From: Solirubrobacteraceae bacterium
GTDB taxonomy: Bacteria; Actinomycetota; Thermoleophilia; Solirubrobacterales; Solirubrobacteraceae
Assembly (NCBI GenBank): GCA_025928415.1
Contig: JAICJK010000107.1
Coordinates: 1 to 7,460, forward strand
DNA: 7,460 bases
Direction: 5' to 3'
Shown: positions 1 through 6,606 of the stretch, one piece after another
Position numbering within the stretch: the first letter of the stretch is position 1
Layout: every line of letters begins with the position of its first letter
Notes under the pieces: generated by a model
Seen by the model: the letters and a program-made list of their open reading frames with translations, nothing else
Databases searched by the model: none
Told to the model about the DNA's origin: nothing
Program-made: the position numbers and the translations under genes

Positions 1-1003
1 GCCACGGCGCGTTGACCACGCTGCCCTCGGGTCCGAGGTCGATGTCCACCGCGCGGTAGAAGCCCGAGTTCAGCGGGATCTCCGGGAAGAACGTCTTGGT
101 GCCGCCGGCGACGGCGGAGATCGCGCTGCCGAAGCTGGCGTTGAGGAACGTGCCGACCGCCGGGTGGGACCCGGACAGGTCGTAGTGGATCTGGTCGCCG
201 TCGATCTGCAGCCTGACCTTGATCGGGACCAGCCCCTCCTCGCGGTTGGGGTCCGAGTCGATGTAGTCCTCGGTCTCCCAGACGCCGTCGGGCAGCTCGG
301 CGATGCGCTTGCGGGCGAGCCGCTCGACGTAGTCCTGGACCTCGTCGAACGCGGTCAGGATCGTCTCGCGGCCGTACTTGTCGACCAGCCGCAGGATCTC
401 GCGCTCGCAGACGCGCGTGGCCTCCGCCTGCGCCTGCAGGTCGCCCTCGGTGTCGGCGGGGACGCGGGTGTTGGAGAGGATCAGCCGCGCGACGTCGGCC
501 AGGTAGCGCCCGCGGTCCCACAGGCGGACCGGCGGGATCCGCGTGCCCTCGCCGAAGTGCTCCTTGGCGGTGATGTCGAACGAGCCGGGGACGCTGCCGC
601 CGACGTCGGCCCAGTGCCCGTTGGACTGCGCGTAGGCGATCACCTCGCCGTCGTGGAAGATCGGCCGCAGGATGCTGACGTCGTTGAAGTGCGTGCCCCC
701 GAGGTAGGGGTCGTTGATCGCGAAGACGTCGCCCGGGTTGATGTCGTCGCCGAACGCCTCGATGACGGCCTTGGCCTTGAAGTGCAGGGTGCCGACGTGG
801 ACCGAGATGTCCTGGCTGCCCTGCATCACCGTGTTGCCCTCCCGGTCGCACAGCGCCGAGGAGAAGTCGCGCGCGTAGATGACGAACGAGTGGCAGGTGC
901 GCAGGATCTGCTCCGCCATCAGGTCGACGGTCGTCACGAACGAGTTCTTGAGCACCTCGAAGGTGACCGGGTCGAGCGTGTACTGCCGATCGCTGGTGCT
1001 CAT
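1..1003 (-). CDS. hyuB: Hydantoinase/oxoprolinase family subunit B (HyuB-like), C-terminus cut by window edge
   Basis: This is the B (catalytic-partner) subunit of the hydantoinase/oxoprolinase family, whose members open cyclic amides such as N-methylhydantoin, 5-oxoproline or lactams at the cost of ATP, or carboxylate ketones, together with a HyuA subunit. The frame is open from ATG at 1003 to the left edge, giving 334 residues beginning MSTSDRQYTLDPVTFEVLKN. Family members are usually about 550-600 residues, so roughly the last 40% is missing. The hallmark NDPYLGGTHFND lies at residues 97-108, and GHWADVGG at about 129-136; H105, D108, H130 and D133 are candidate metal or active-site residues by family position. 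The start is set by GGAGG at 1011-1015, seven bases upstream, and by the 4-base ATGA overlap with the end of hyuA, which implies coupled translation and equal subunit production. The family call is secure; the substrate cannot be read from the sequence. Confidence 0.93.
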   Translation of the reverse strand, partial: MSTSDRQYTLDPVTFEVLKNSFVTTVDLMAEQILRTCHSFVIYARDFSSALCDREGNTVMQGSQDISVHVGTLHFKAKAVIEAFGDDINPGDVFAINDPYLGGTHFNDVSILRPIFHDGEVIAYAQSNGHWADVGGSVPGSFDITAKEHFGEGTRIPPVRLWDRGRYLADVARLILSNTRVPADTEGDLQAQAEATRVCEREILRLVDKYGRETILTAFDEVQDYVERLARKRIAELPDGVWETEDYIDSDPNREEGLVPIKVRLQIDGDQIHYDLSGSHPAVGTFLNASFGSAISAVAGGTKTFFPEIPLNSGFYRAVDIDLGPEGSVVNAPW

Positions 1004-3045
1004 GCGCCTGCCTCCGTGATCTTCATGCGGATGATGAGGTGCTCGTCGACCTCGGCGACGACGTCCGGCGGGACGACGATCGTCGAGTCGAGCTGCTGGA
1101 TGATCGCCGGGCCCTCCACGCGCGCGCCCGCCGGGAGCGCCGAGCGGTCGTAGACCGGCGTCTGCACCGCGCCGTCCACCTCGTCGAAGTGCACGTCGCG
1201 GGTGGCGGCGGGCGCCGGCAGCGCCGCGCCGTCCTGGATCGGATGGCGAGCCAGCTCCGGCTTCGGCGTGACGCCGACGGCCTGCAGGGCGAGCTGGTAG
1301 ATCTCGATCGCCGCGCCCTCGCGGCGGTAGGCGAACTCGCGCTCGTGCTCGGCGTGGAAGTGCGCGACGACGGCCTCCAGCGACACCGGGCCCGGCGCCA
1401 CGTCGACCGCCAGGGAGCGCCACTGCCCGAGGTAGCGCATGGCGATCGAGCGCTGGAAGGTCATGCGGTCCTCCGGCACGCCCTCCGCGGCCAGCCGCTC
1501 GCGGCCCTCGCCCTCCAGCTTGGCGAACTCGGCCTCGATCTCCGCCGCCTGCGCCTCGTCGATGCGCCGCAGGTACATCTCCGACAGGTCGTGGCGGACG
1601 TCGACCAGCAGGCAGCCCAGCGCCGAGGTGATGCCCGGGTTGGGCGGCACGATGACCGTCGGGATCGACAGCTCCCTGGCCAGCGACGCGCCGTGCAGCG
1701 CGCCGGCGCCGCCGAACACGACCAGCGCGAACTCGCGCGGGTCGTAGCCGCGGCGGATCGAGGTCAGGCGCACGGCGTCGGCCATGTTGGCGTCGGCGAC
1801 GCGGATGATCGCGCGGGCCGCGTCGGTCGTCTCGAGCCCCAGCGGCTCGGCGATCCGCTGGACCGCGCGCTCGGCCGCCGCGGCGTCGAGCGTCACCGCG
1901 CCGCCGACCAGCTCGCCGCCCAGGCGGCCGAGGACGATGTTGGCGTCGGTGTTCGTCGGCTCCTCGCCGCCGCGCCCGTAGGCCGCCGGGCCCGGGTCGG
2001 CGCCCGCCGACTGCGGCCCGTTGCGCAGCGACCCGGCCGGGTCGATCCAGGCCAGCGAGCCGCCGCCGGCGCCGATCGTGAGGATCTCGATGCTCGGGAA
2101 GCAGATCGGGTGGCCGTACTCGACCGCCCACTCGTTGGTGGTGCGGATGTCGCCGCCGTAGACCAGCGAGATGTCGGTGCTCGTCCCTCCCATGTCGAGG
2201 CCGATCGCGTTCTCGAAGCCGCACAGCGCGGCGATCTGCCGGCAGGCGATCGCGCCGGCGGCGATGCCGGAGGCGGCGATGCGGCCCGCGTACTTCTGCA
2301 CCATCGCGCCGGTCATCACGCCGCCGCCCGAGTGCAGCAGCAGCAGGTCCCCGGTGTACCCGCCGTCCTTCAGGCGCTGCTCCAGCCGGCTGACGTAGCC
2401 GGTCACCAGCGGCGAGAGCACCGCGTTGGCCACCGTGGTGGAGAACCGCTCGTACTCGAAGATCTCCGGCAGCGTCTGGCTCGACGTGGAGACCGACACG
2501 CCGGGCAGCTCCTCCTCGAGGATCTCGCGCATGCGCAGCTCGTTGTCCGGGTTGGCGTAGGCGTTGATGAAGCACACCGCCACCGTCTCGACGCCGCGCC
2601 GGCGCAGGCGCACGGCGAGCTCGCGGGCCTCCTGCTCGTCCAGCGCGGCGACGACCTCCCCGCCGACGTCGACGCGCTCGGCGACCTCGAAGCGGTCGCG
2701 GCGGCGGATGTAGGGCGGCGAGACGTCCTTGTAGGCGTCCCACAGGTCGTCGCGCGTCCCGCGGCGGATCTCCAGCACGTCGCGGAAGCCGCGCGTGGTC
2801 ACCATCGCCGCCGGCGGGAACCGGCGCGTGATCAGCGCGTTGGTCGCCACCGTCGTGCCGTGGGAGAACAGCGTGACGTCGGCCAGGTCGACCTCGGCGG
2901 CCGCCACGCCCGCCATCACGCCCTCCATCGGGTCGTGCGGCGTGCTGGGCACCTTCGCCACCCGCACCGCCGCCGACTGCTCGTCCAACACGAACACATC
3001 GGTGAACGTCCCGCCGACGTCCACCGCCACCCGCATGCTCGACAC
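1000..3045 (-). CDS. hyuA: Hydantoinase/oxoprolinase family subunit A (HyuA-like ATPase subunit)
   Basis: This is the ATP-using subunit of a HyuAB-type enzyme, 681 residues from the chosen GTG, a normal length for the family. It has the ASKHA (actin-like) ATPase motifs in order: DVGGTFTD at residues 9-16, SHGTTVATNA around H62, GLDMGGTSTD with D284 to D291, GAGGGS at 325-330 followed by the family signature SAGADPGPAAYGRGG, and FGGAGALHG from F444. An ATG at 3108 would add 21 residues of Ser/Asp/Glu-rich sequence unlike the family, and has no good ribosome site. The GTG at 3045 follows a purine-rich AAGGAAGAGAGAG by five bases. An ATG at 3036 (MRVAVDVGG) is the other option. It ends in an ATGA overlap with hyuB. 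Members act as hydantoinases, 5-oxoprolinases, lactamases or ketone carboxylases; the neighbouring aminotransferase favours a nitrogen-containing ring, but that is inference. Confidence 0.93.
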   Translation of the reverse strand: MSSMRVAVDVGGTFTDVFVLDEQSAAVRVAKVPSTPHDPMEGVMAGVAAAEVDLADVTLFSHGTTVATNALITRRFPPAAMVTTRGFRDVLEIRRGTRDDLWDAYKDVSPPYIRRRDRFEVAERVDVGGEVVAALDEQEARELAVRLRRRGVETVAVCFINAYANPDNELRMREILEEELPGVSVSTSSQTLPEIFEYERFSTTVANAVLSPLVTGYVSRLEQRLKDGGYTGDLLLLHSGGGVMTGAMVQKYAGRIAASGIAAGAIACRQIAALCGFENAIGLDMGGTSTDISLVYGGDIRTTNEWAVEYGHPICFPSIEILTIGAGGGSLAWIDPAGSLRNGPQSAGADPGPAAYGRGGEEPTNTDANIVLGRLGGELVGGAVTLDAAAAERAVQRIAEPLGLETTDAARAIIRVADANMADAVRLTSIRRGYDPREFALVVFGGAGALHGASLARELSIPTVIVPPNPGITSALGCLLVDVRHDLSEMYLRRIDEAQAAEIEAEFAKLEGEGRERLAAEGVPEDRMTFQRSIAMRYLGQWRSLAVDVAPGPVSLEAVVAHFHAEHEREFAYRREGAAIEIYQLALQAVGVTPKPELARHPIQDGAALPAPAATRDVHFDEVDGAVQTPVYDRSALPAGARVEGPAIIQQLDSTIVVPPDVVAEVDEHLIIRMKITEAGA
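1011..1015 (-). promoter_or_regulatory. Ribosome binding site of hyuB inside the end of hyuA
   Basis: The minus strand reads GGAGG here, with seven bases before the hyuB ATG at 1003. It sits within the last codons of hyuA. It is the strongest Shine-Dalgarno match at any of the three ATGA junctions in this window, and it fixes the hyuB start. Confidence 0.75.
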
Positions 3046-3050
3046 CGATG

Positions 3051-3063
3051 CTCTCTCTTCCTT
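3051..3063 (-). promoter_or_regulatory. Purine-rich ribosome binding site favouring a GTG start for hyuA
   Basis: The minus strand reads AAGGAAGAGAGAG, ending five bases before the GTG at 3045 and fourteen bases before the ATG at 3036. It is the only clear Shine-Dalgarno-like tract near the hyuA start, and it lies inside the extra N-terminal codons that a start at 3108 would require. This argues for a start at 3045 or 3036. Confidence 0.55.
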
Positions 3064-3072
3064 GTCCGCGTC

Positions 3073-3100
3073 GACGGCGCTCGAAGACCGAGTGCCCGTC
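3073..3100 (-). other. Imperfect hairpin in the predicted hyuA leader
   Basis: Arms 3073-3083 and 3089-3100 can pair around a five-base loop (3084-3088), with ten Watson-Crick pairs, one mismatch (3079/3093) and one bulged base (3097). If hyuA is transcribed from about 3111 and translated from 3045, this hairpin lies in its 5' leader, just upstream of the ribosome site. In DNA this rich in G and C such pairings arise by chance, so a function is only a possibility. It has no U-tract and does not look like an intrinsic terminator. Confidence 0.3.
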
Positions 3101-3109
3101 CCCGTCATG

Positions 3110-3119
3110 TTGGATCCAA
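3110..3119. promoter_or_regulatory. Perfect 10-bp palindrome TTGGATCCAA, candidate operator
   Basis: TTGGATCCAA is its own reverse complement and lies in the divergent gap between hyuA and the ligase gene. The surrounding 3107-3125 is the most AT-rich patch of the window. It abuts a TAGATT hexamer read on the minus strand, so a bound protein would cover the -10 to +1 region of a hyuA promoter, a usual place for a repressor. A short palindrome with TTGG/CCAA half-sites would suit a dimeric GntR-type or similar regulator, but no regulator gene is in the window to pair with it. Confidence 0.5.
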
Positions 3120-3123
3120 TCTA
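3118..3123 (-). promoter_or_regulatory. Candidate -10 element for hyuAB
   Basis: The minus strand reads TAGATT, matching the actinobacterial TAnnnT pattern, and predicts a transcription start near 3110-3112. The -35 position at 16-19 bp spacing (about 3140-3147) is GC-rich and matches TTGACA poorly, so the promoter may be weak or activator-dependent. No comparably good -10 was found for the plus-strand ligase gene. Confidence 0.35.
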
Positions 3124-3165
3124 TCGGGGGCGGCGACCCGGCGCCATCCCCGGCCCGGCGCACAT

Positions 3166-3171
3166 GAGAGG
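3166..3171 (+). promoter_or_regulatory. Ribosome binding site favouring a GTG start for the ligase gene
   Basis: GAGAGG lies eight bases before the GTG at 3180 but only two bases before the in-frame ATG at 3174, which is too close for normal initiation. It therefore supports the GTG start. Confidence 0.5.
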
Positions 3172-3179
3172 CTATGGGC

Positions 3180-4778
3180 GTGGGCGCCGACGACGAACGA
3201 GCACGGATGCCGGGAGGCGGCCACGCCGACCTCTCGCCGGTCAACTTCCTGCTGCGGGCCGCGCGGGTCTTCCCCGAGCGGCCGGCGGTGCGGGGCGAGA
3301 AGGCCGACCTGACCTACGCCGGGCTGCTGGAGCGCGCCGAGCGCCTGGCCGGCGCGCTGCGGGCCCTCGGGCTCGGCGCCGGTGACAGGGTCGCGACGGT
3401 GCTGCCCAACACGGAGCCGATGCTCGAGGCGCACTTCGCCGTCCCGGGCTCGGGCCTGGTGCTCGTCCCGCTGAACTACCGCCTGGCGGGGCCCGAGCTG
3501 GCGGCCGTGCTCGCCCACTCCGGCGCGCGCTGCGTCATCGCCGACACCGAGTTCGCCGACCGGGTGCAGGAGGCGCTCGAGGAGCTCGACCCGCGTCCCG
3601 AGGTGCTGTGGTGCAGCGCGACGGGCGCGGACGACCACGACCGCGCGGTGGCGTCGGCCGAGCGCGTGCCGCTGCGCCCCGCCGCCGAGTCCGCGCTGCT
3701 GTCGATCAACTACACGAGTGGGACGACCGGGGCCCCGAAGGGCGTCATGTACACGCACCGCGGCGCCGCGGTGCACACGCTCGGCGTCATCGCCGAGGCC
3801 GGGCTGTCCCCGAGCTCGCGCTACCTGTGGACGCTGCCCATGTTCCACTGCCACGGCTGGGCCTACACGTGGGCCGTCACGGCGATGGGCGGCCGCCACG
3901 TGTGCCTGCGCTCGGTGGACCCGCCGCGCGCGTGGGACCTCATCCGCGAGGAGGAGGTCACGCACCTGTGCGGCGCGCCGACCGTGCTGCGCATGCTGCT
4001 CGACGCGGCGCCCGCCGAGGCGCCGGCCCGGCCGGTGCGCGTGTTCACCGGTGGCGCGCCGCCCGCCCCCGCCCTCCTGCAGCGCTGCGAGTCGCTGAGC
4101 TGGGAGGTCACCCACCTCTACGGGCTCACCGAGACCTACGGCCCGCTCGTGGTCTGCGCGTGGCATCCCGAGTGGAGCGCGCTCGACGCCGAGGCGCAGG
4201 CGCGCCTGAAGGCCCGCCAGGGGGTCCCGACCGTGGTCTCCGAGCCGCTGCGCGTGGTCGGCGACGACGGCCGCGACGTGCCCGCCGACGGCGAGACGCT
4301 CGGCGAGGTCCTGATGCGCGGCAACAACGTCACGACCGGCTACTACCGCGACGAGGAGGCCACCGCGCGCGCGTTCACCGACGGGTGGTTCCACTCCGGC
4401 GACGTGGGGGTCATGCACCCCGACGGCTACCTCGAGCTGCGCGACCGCCTGAAGGACATCATCATCTCCGGCGGCGAGAACATCTCGAGCATCGAGGTCG
4501 AGCAGGCGCTCGTCGCCCACCCGGACGTGTCGGAGGCCGCGGTCGTCGGGGTGCCCGACGAGCGGTGGGGCGAGCGGCTGAAGGCGTTCGTCGTGCTGCG
4601 CGCCGGCGCGACCGCGTCGGACGACGACCTCGTCGCCTTCGCGCGCACGCGCCTGGCCGGCTACAAGGTGCCGCGCGAGATCGAGCTCATGGACGCCCTG
4701 CCGACGACGTCGACGGGCAAGGTGCAGAAGTACGCGCTGCGCACGCGGGCGGCCGCGAGCGCGGGGCAGAGCTCCTAG
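3180..4778 (+). CDS. AMP-forming acyl-CoA ligase (ANL superfamily)
   Basis: This enzyme activates a carboxylic acid with ATP to an acyl-adenylate and then forms the CoA thioester. It has 532 residues and all core adenylation motifs: phosphate loop YTSGTTGAPKG at 178-188, YGLTET at 314-319, SGD with the ribose-binding D408, the hinge region RLKDIIISGGENI starting at R423, and the C-terminal TGKVQK, where K514 is the expected catalytic lysine. The stretch MFHCHGWAYTW and the YGLTETYGP block followed by CAWHPEW recall medium-chain, branched-chain and methylmercaptopropionate-type acyl-CoA ligases (AlkK/DmdB and plant AAE-like groups), so a small or medium acid is more likely than a very long fatty acid. 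The GTG start is chosen on ribosome-site spacing; ATG 3174 or 3207 is possible. It is transcribed away from hyuA and ends by overlapping the VOC gene stop. The exact substrate is unknown. Confidence 0.93.
   Translation: MGADDERARMPGGGHADLSPVNFLLRAARVFPERPAVRGEKADLTYAGLLERAERLAGALRALGLGAGDRVATVLPNTEPMLEAHFAVPGSGLVLVPLNYRLAGPELAAVLAHSGARCVIADTEFADRVQEALEELDPRPEVLWCSATGADDHDRAVASAERVPLRPAAESALLSINYTSGTTGAPKGVMYTHRGAAVHTLGVIAEAGLSPSSRYLWTLPMFHCHGWAYTWAVTAMGGRHVCLRSVDPPRAWDLIREEEVTHLCGAPTVLRMLLDAAPAEAPARPVRVFTGGAPPAPALLQRCESLSWEVTHLYGLTETYGPLVVCAWHPEWSALDAEAQARLKARQGVPTVVSEPLRVVGDDGRDVPADGETLGEVLMRGNNVTTGYYRDEEATARAFTDGWFHSGDVGVMHPDGYLELRDRLKDIIISGGENISSIEVEQALVAHPDVSEAAVVGVPDERWGERLKAFVVLRAGATASDDDLVAFARTRLAGYKVPREIELMDALPTTSTGKVQKYALRTRAAASAGQSS
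4775..4778. other. Shared CTAG: convergent stop codons of the ligase and VOC genes
   Basis: The plus-strand ligase gene ends with TAG at 4776-4778 and the minus-strand VOC gene ends with TAG at 4777-4775, so the palindrome CTAG provides both stops. There is no intergenic space and no hairpin with a T-run, so each transcript must run into the opposite gene or be ended by another mechanism. Confidence 0.85.
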
Positions 4779-5269
4779 TGCGCGACGGTCGCCTCGGGCG
4801 GCCGCCGCGTCGCCGGAGCCTCGATGAGCTCCAGGACGACGCCGAGCTCGGCCGTCGTGTCGAGGTAGGCGAAGCCGCCGTCGCCGTCGTGGCCGTAGCC
4901 GCGGCCGGACTGCAGGACCCGGTGGCCGCTGCGCTCCAGCTCGCCGACGGCGGCGGCGAGATCGCCGACGCGCATGCCGAGGTGGTGCAGGCCCTCCCCC
5001 CGCTCGGCGAGCCACTCGTGGTACAGGCTGGGGCCGCTGAGCGGCTCGATGAGCTCGACCTGCGGATTGGATCCAGCGAGCGCGAGGCGCATCGCGAAGC
5101 TCCCGGGCGCGCCGCGGAAGGTGCTCTCGGCCATGACGTCCGGGCCGTAGGTCCAGACCTCCCAGGGCCCGCACGCGAAGGTGGCGGCGTAGCGCGCGAT
5201 CGCCGCGTCGAGGTCGCCCACGACGATGCCGACCTGGTCGACGCGGAAGCCGCTTCCGAGCGGCGTCAT
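4775..5269 (-). CDS. VOC-superfamily (glyoxalase/methylmalonyl-CoA epimerase-like) protein
   Basis: This is a small metal-dependent enzyme of the vicinal oxygen chelate fold, 164 residues, with two beta-alpha-beta-beta-beta repeats. The first begins at FRVDQVGIVVGDLDAAIARY (8-27) and carries QVELIEPLSG (70-79). The second begins GLHHLGMRVGDL (93-104) and ends with GVVLELIE (143-150). By alignment with family members the likely metal ligands are Q12, E72, H96 and E147; many epimerases have His at the first position. The family includes methylmalonyl-CoA epimerase, glyoxalase I, dioxygenases and resistance proteins. With a CoA ligase and aminotransferase beside it, an epimerase or isomerase acting on an acyl-CoA or 2-oxo intermediate is plausible but not shown. 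The start at 5269 forms an ATGA overlap with the aminotransferase stop; the frame stays open upstream to 5518, but that part is the aminotransferase gene read in another frame. Confidence 0.88.
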   Translation of the reverse strand: MTPLGSGFRVDQVGIVVGDLDAAIARYAATFACGPWEVWTYGPDVMAESTFRGAPGSFAMRLALAGSNPQVELIEPLSGPSLYHEWLAERGEGLHHLGMRVGDLAAAVGELERSGHRVLQSGRGYGHDGDGGFAYLDTTAELGVVLELIEAPATRRPPEATVAH

Positions 5270-6606
5270 GCCACGGCCCCGCCGGGCGCTCCGCGCGCCG
5301 CGGCGCCGCGCTCGGCGCCCAGCCTGCCGAGCGCGCGGTCGACCGCGGCCACCGTGCGCGCGAGGTCCTCCTCGCCGTGCTCGGGCGAGACGAACCACAG
5401 CCCGCGCGCGAGCGCGTTGACGCCCTCGTCGAGCAGCAGCTCCGCCAGCCGGGCGACGGCGGCGCGGTCGTGCTGCGACGCGTCGGCGTAGGAGCGCACC
5501 GGCGTGCGCGGCGCCCACAGGAGCTGCAGGACCGGGCCGATCTGCTCGACGACCAGCGGGGCGCCGTGCGCGCCGGCCAGGTCGCGCAGCTCACCGGCCA
5601 GCCGGGCCGAGAACGCGTCCACCGCGGGGTACAGCTCGGGCGCGCGGCGCACGAGCTCGGTCAGGGTGGCGCGCGCGGCGGCCAGCGGGACCGGGGTGCC
5701 GTTGTAGGTGCCGACGATGCTCATCGCCCCCGCGGCGACGCGCATCACCGCCTCGCGCCCGGCCAGCGCCGCCACGGGCATGCCGGACGCGATGCCCTTG
5801 CTGAGCACCGTGAGGTCGGGGGTCACGCCGAAGCGCTCCTGCGCGCCGCCGAGCGCCATCCGGAAGCCGGTGATGACCTCGTCGAAGATCAGCACGGCGC
5901 CCGCGGCGTCGCACAGCTCGCGCGCTCGCTCCAGGTAGCCGGCGTCCGGCGCGAACGTGCCGAAGTTGCACGGCACCGGCTCCATGAGCACGCCCGCGAC
6001 CGGCTCCGTGCCGCCGGCGAGGGCCTGCTCGAGCGCCGCCGCGTCGTTGAACGGGCACAGGACGACCGACCCGTCGCCGGCGGCCCCCGCGGTCCCGGGC
6101 GCGCCCCCGAGCTGCGGCGCCTCGATGGCGGGCGAGCCCGGCACGCCCACGAAGACCGGATCCAGCCAGCCGTGGTAGTGGCCGGCGAACTTCACGATCG
6201 GGCGACGGCCGGTGGTGGCCCGCGCCAGGCGCACGGCGGCGTGGACCGCCTCGCTGCCGGTCGTCATCGGGGCGACCATCTCGGCGCTCGGCACGCAGGC
6301 GACGACGAGCTCGGCGACGGCCGCCTCGGCGGCGTGCTGGGCGCCCGGGGCGAAGCCGTGGCGGGCCTGCTCGGCGACCGCGGCCACCACGGCCGGCGGG
6401 GCATGGCCGAGGAAGGCCGCGCCGAACCCGAGCACGTAGTCCACGTACTCATGGCCGTCGACGTCCCACATCCTGCTGCCCTGTGCGCGCGTGACGTGCA
6501 GCGCCACGGGACGCTGATCGGCCCGCATCGCGGAGGACACGCCGCGCGGGATGAGCGCGCTCGCGCGCGCCGCCGCGGCCCGGCCGGCCGCGTAGCGCCC
6601 GGTCAT
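5266..6606 (-). CDS. Class III PLP-dependent aminotransferase, glutamate-1-semialdehyde aminomutase-like
   Basis: This is a fold-type I PLP enzyme of 446 residues, a normal length for class III. Visible landmarks are ADQRPVAL and DVDGHEYVDYVLGFG near the N-terminus, the phosphate-binding TTGSEAVHAAVRLAR (115-129), KFAGHYHGW, FDEVITGFR with D242 (pyridine-nitrogen aspartate), and VLSKGI with K270 as the Schiff-base lysine. GTYNGTP supplies the cross-subunit phosphate threonine. It resembles HemL, but haem synthesis is unlikely because it sits between a dehydrogenase and a VOC gene in a catabolic-looking block. A transaminase or aminomutase for an amino acid produced in this pathway is the better guess. 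ATG 6606 is chosen because it overlaps the dehydrogenase stop as ATGA; the frame is open further upstream, but that overlaps the dehydrogenase gene and reads as Arg/Ala-rich shadow. A weak GAGG lies ten bases upstream, so translation is probably coupled. Confidence 0.92.
   Translation of the reverse strand: MTGRYAAGRAAAARASALIPRGVSSAMRADQRPVALHVTRAQGSRMWDVDGHEYVDYVLGFGAAFLGHAPPAVVAAVAEQARHGFAPGAQHAAEAAVAELVVACVPSAEMVAPMTTGSEAVHAAVRLARATTGRRPIVKFAGHYHGWLDPVFVGVPGSPAIEAPQLGGAPGTAGAAGDGSVVLCPFNDAAALEQALAGGTEPVAGVLMEPVPCNFGTFAPDAGYLERARELCDAAGAVLIFDEVITGFRMALGGAQERFGVTPDLTVLSKGIASGMPVAALAGREAVMRVAAGAMSIVGTYNGTPVPLAAARATLTELVRRAPELYPAVDAFSARLAGELRDLAGAHGAPLVVEQIGPVLQLLWAPRTPVRSYADASQHDRAAVARLAELLLDEGVNALARGLWFVSPEHGEEDLARTVAAVDRALGRLGAERGAAARGAPGGAVA

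Noticed and set aside
164..1153. 329-codon plus-strand open frame opposite hyuB
   Set aside because: The minus strand carries the HyuB signature NDPYLGGTHFND in a frame open to the window edge; the plus-strand product is Asp/Val/Leu/Arg-rich shadow.
3126..3165. GC-rich partial inverted repeats around GGCGCC in the divergent gap
   Set aside because: Short GC-only repeats are expected at this base composition, and no extended stem or T-run is present to support a terminator or other element.
1039..3312. 757-codon plus-strand open frame opposite hyuA
   Set aside because: Its product is Arg/Asp/Val/Ala-rich with no recognisable domain, and the opposite strand encodes a complete HyuA with all ATPase motifs. 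It is a high-GC antisense shadow.
5067..5076. Near-copy of the operator palindrome (TTGGATCCAG) inside the VOC gene
   Set aside because: It matches eight central bases (TGGATCCA) but lies in coding sequence for Gly-Ser-Asn-Pro and is an incomplete palindrome; a chance match is the simpler explanation.
3105..5594. 829-codon minus-strand open frame opposite the ligase gene and running into the aminotransferase region
   Set aside because: Low-complexity Arg/Ala/Gly-rich translation without motifs; the plus-strand ligase and the minus-strand VOC and aminotransferase frames account for the region.
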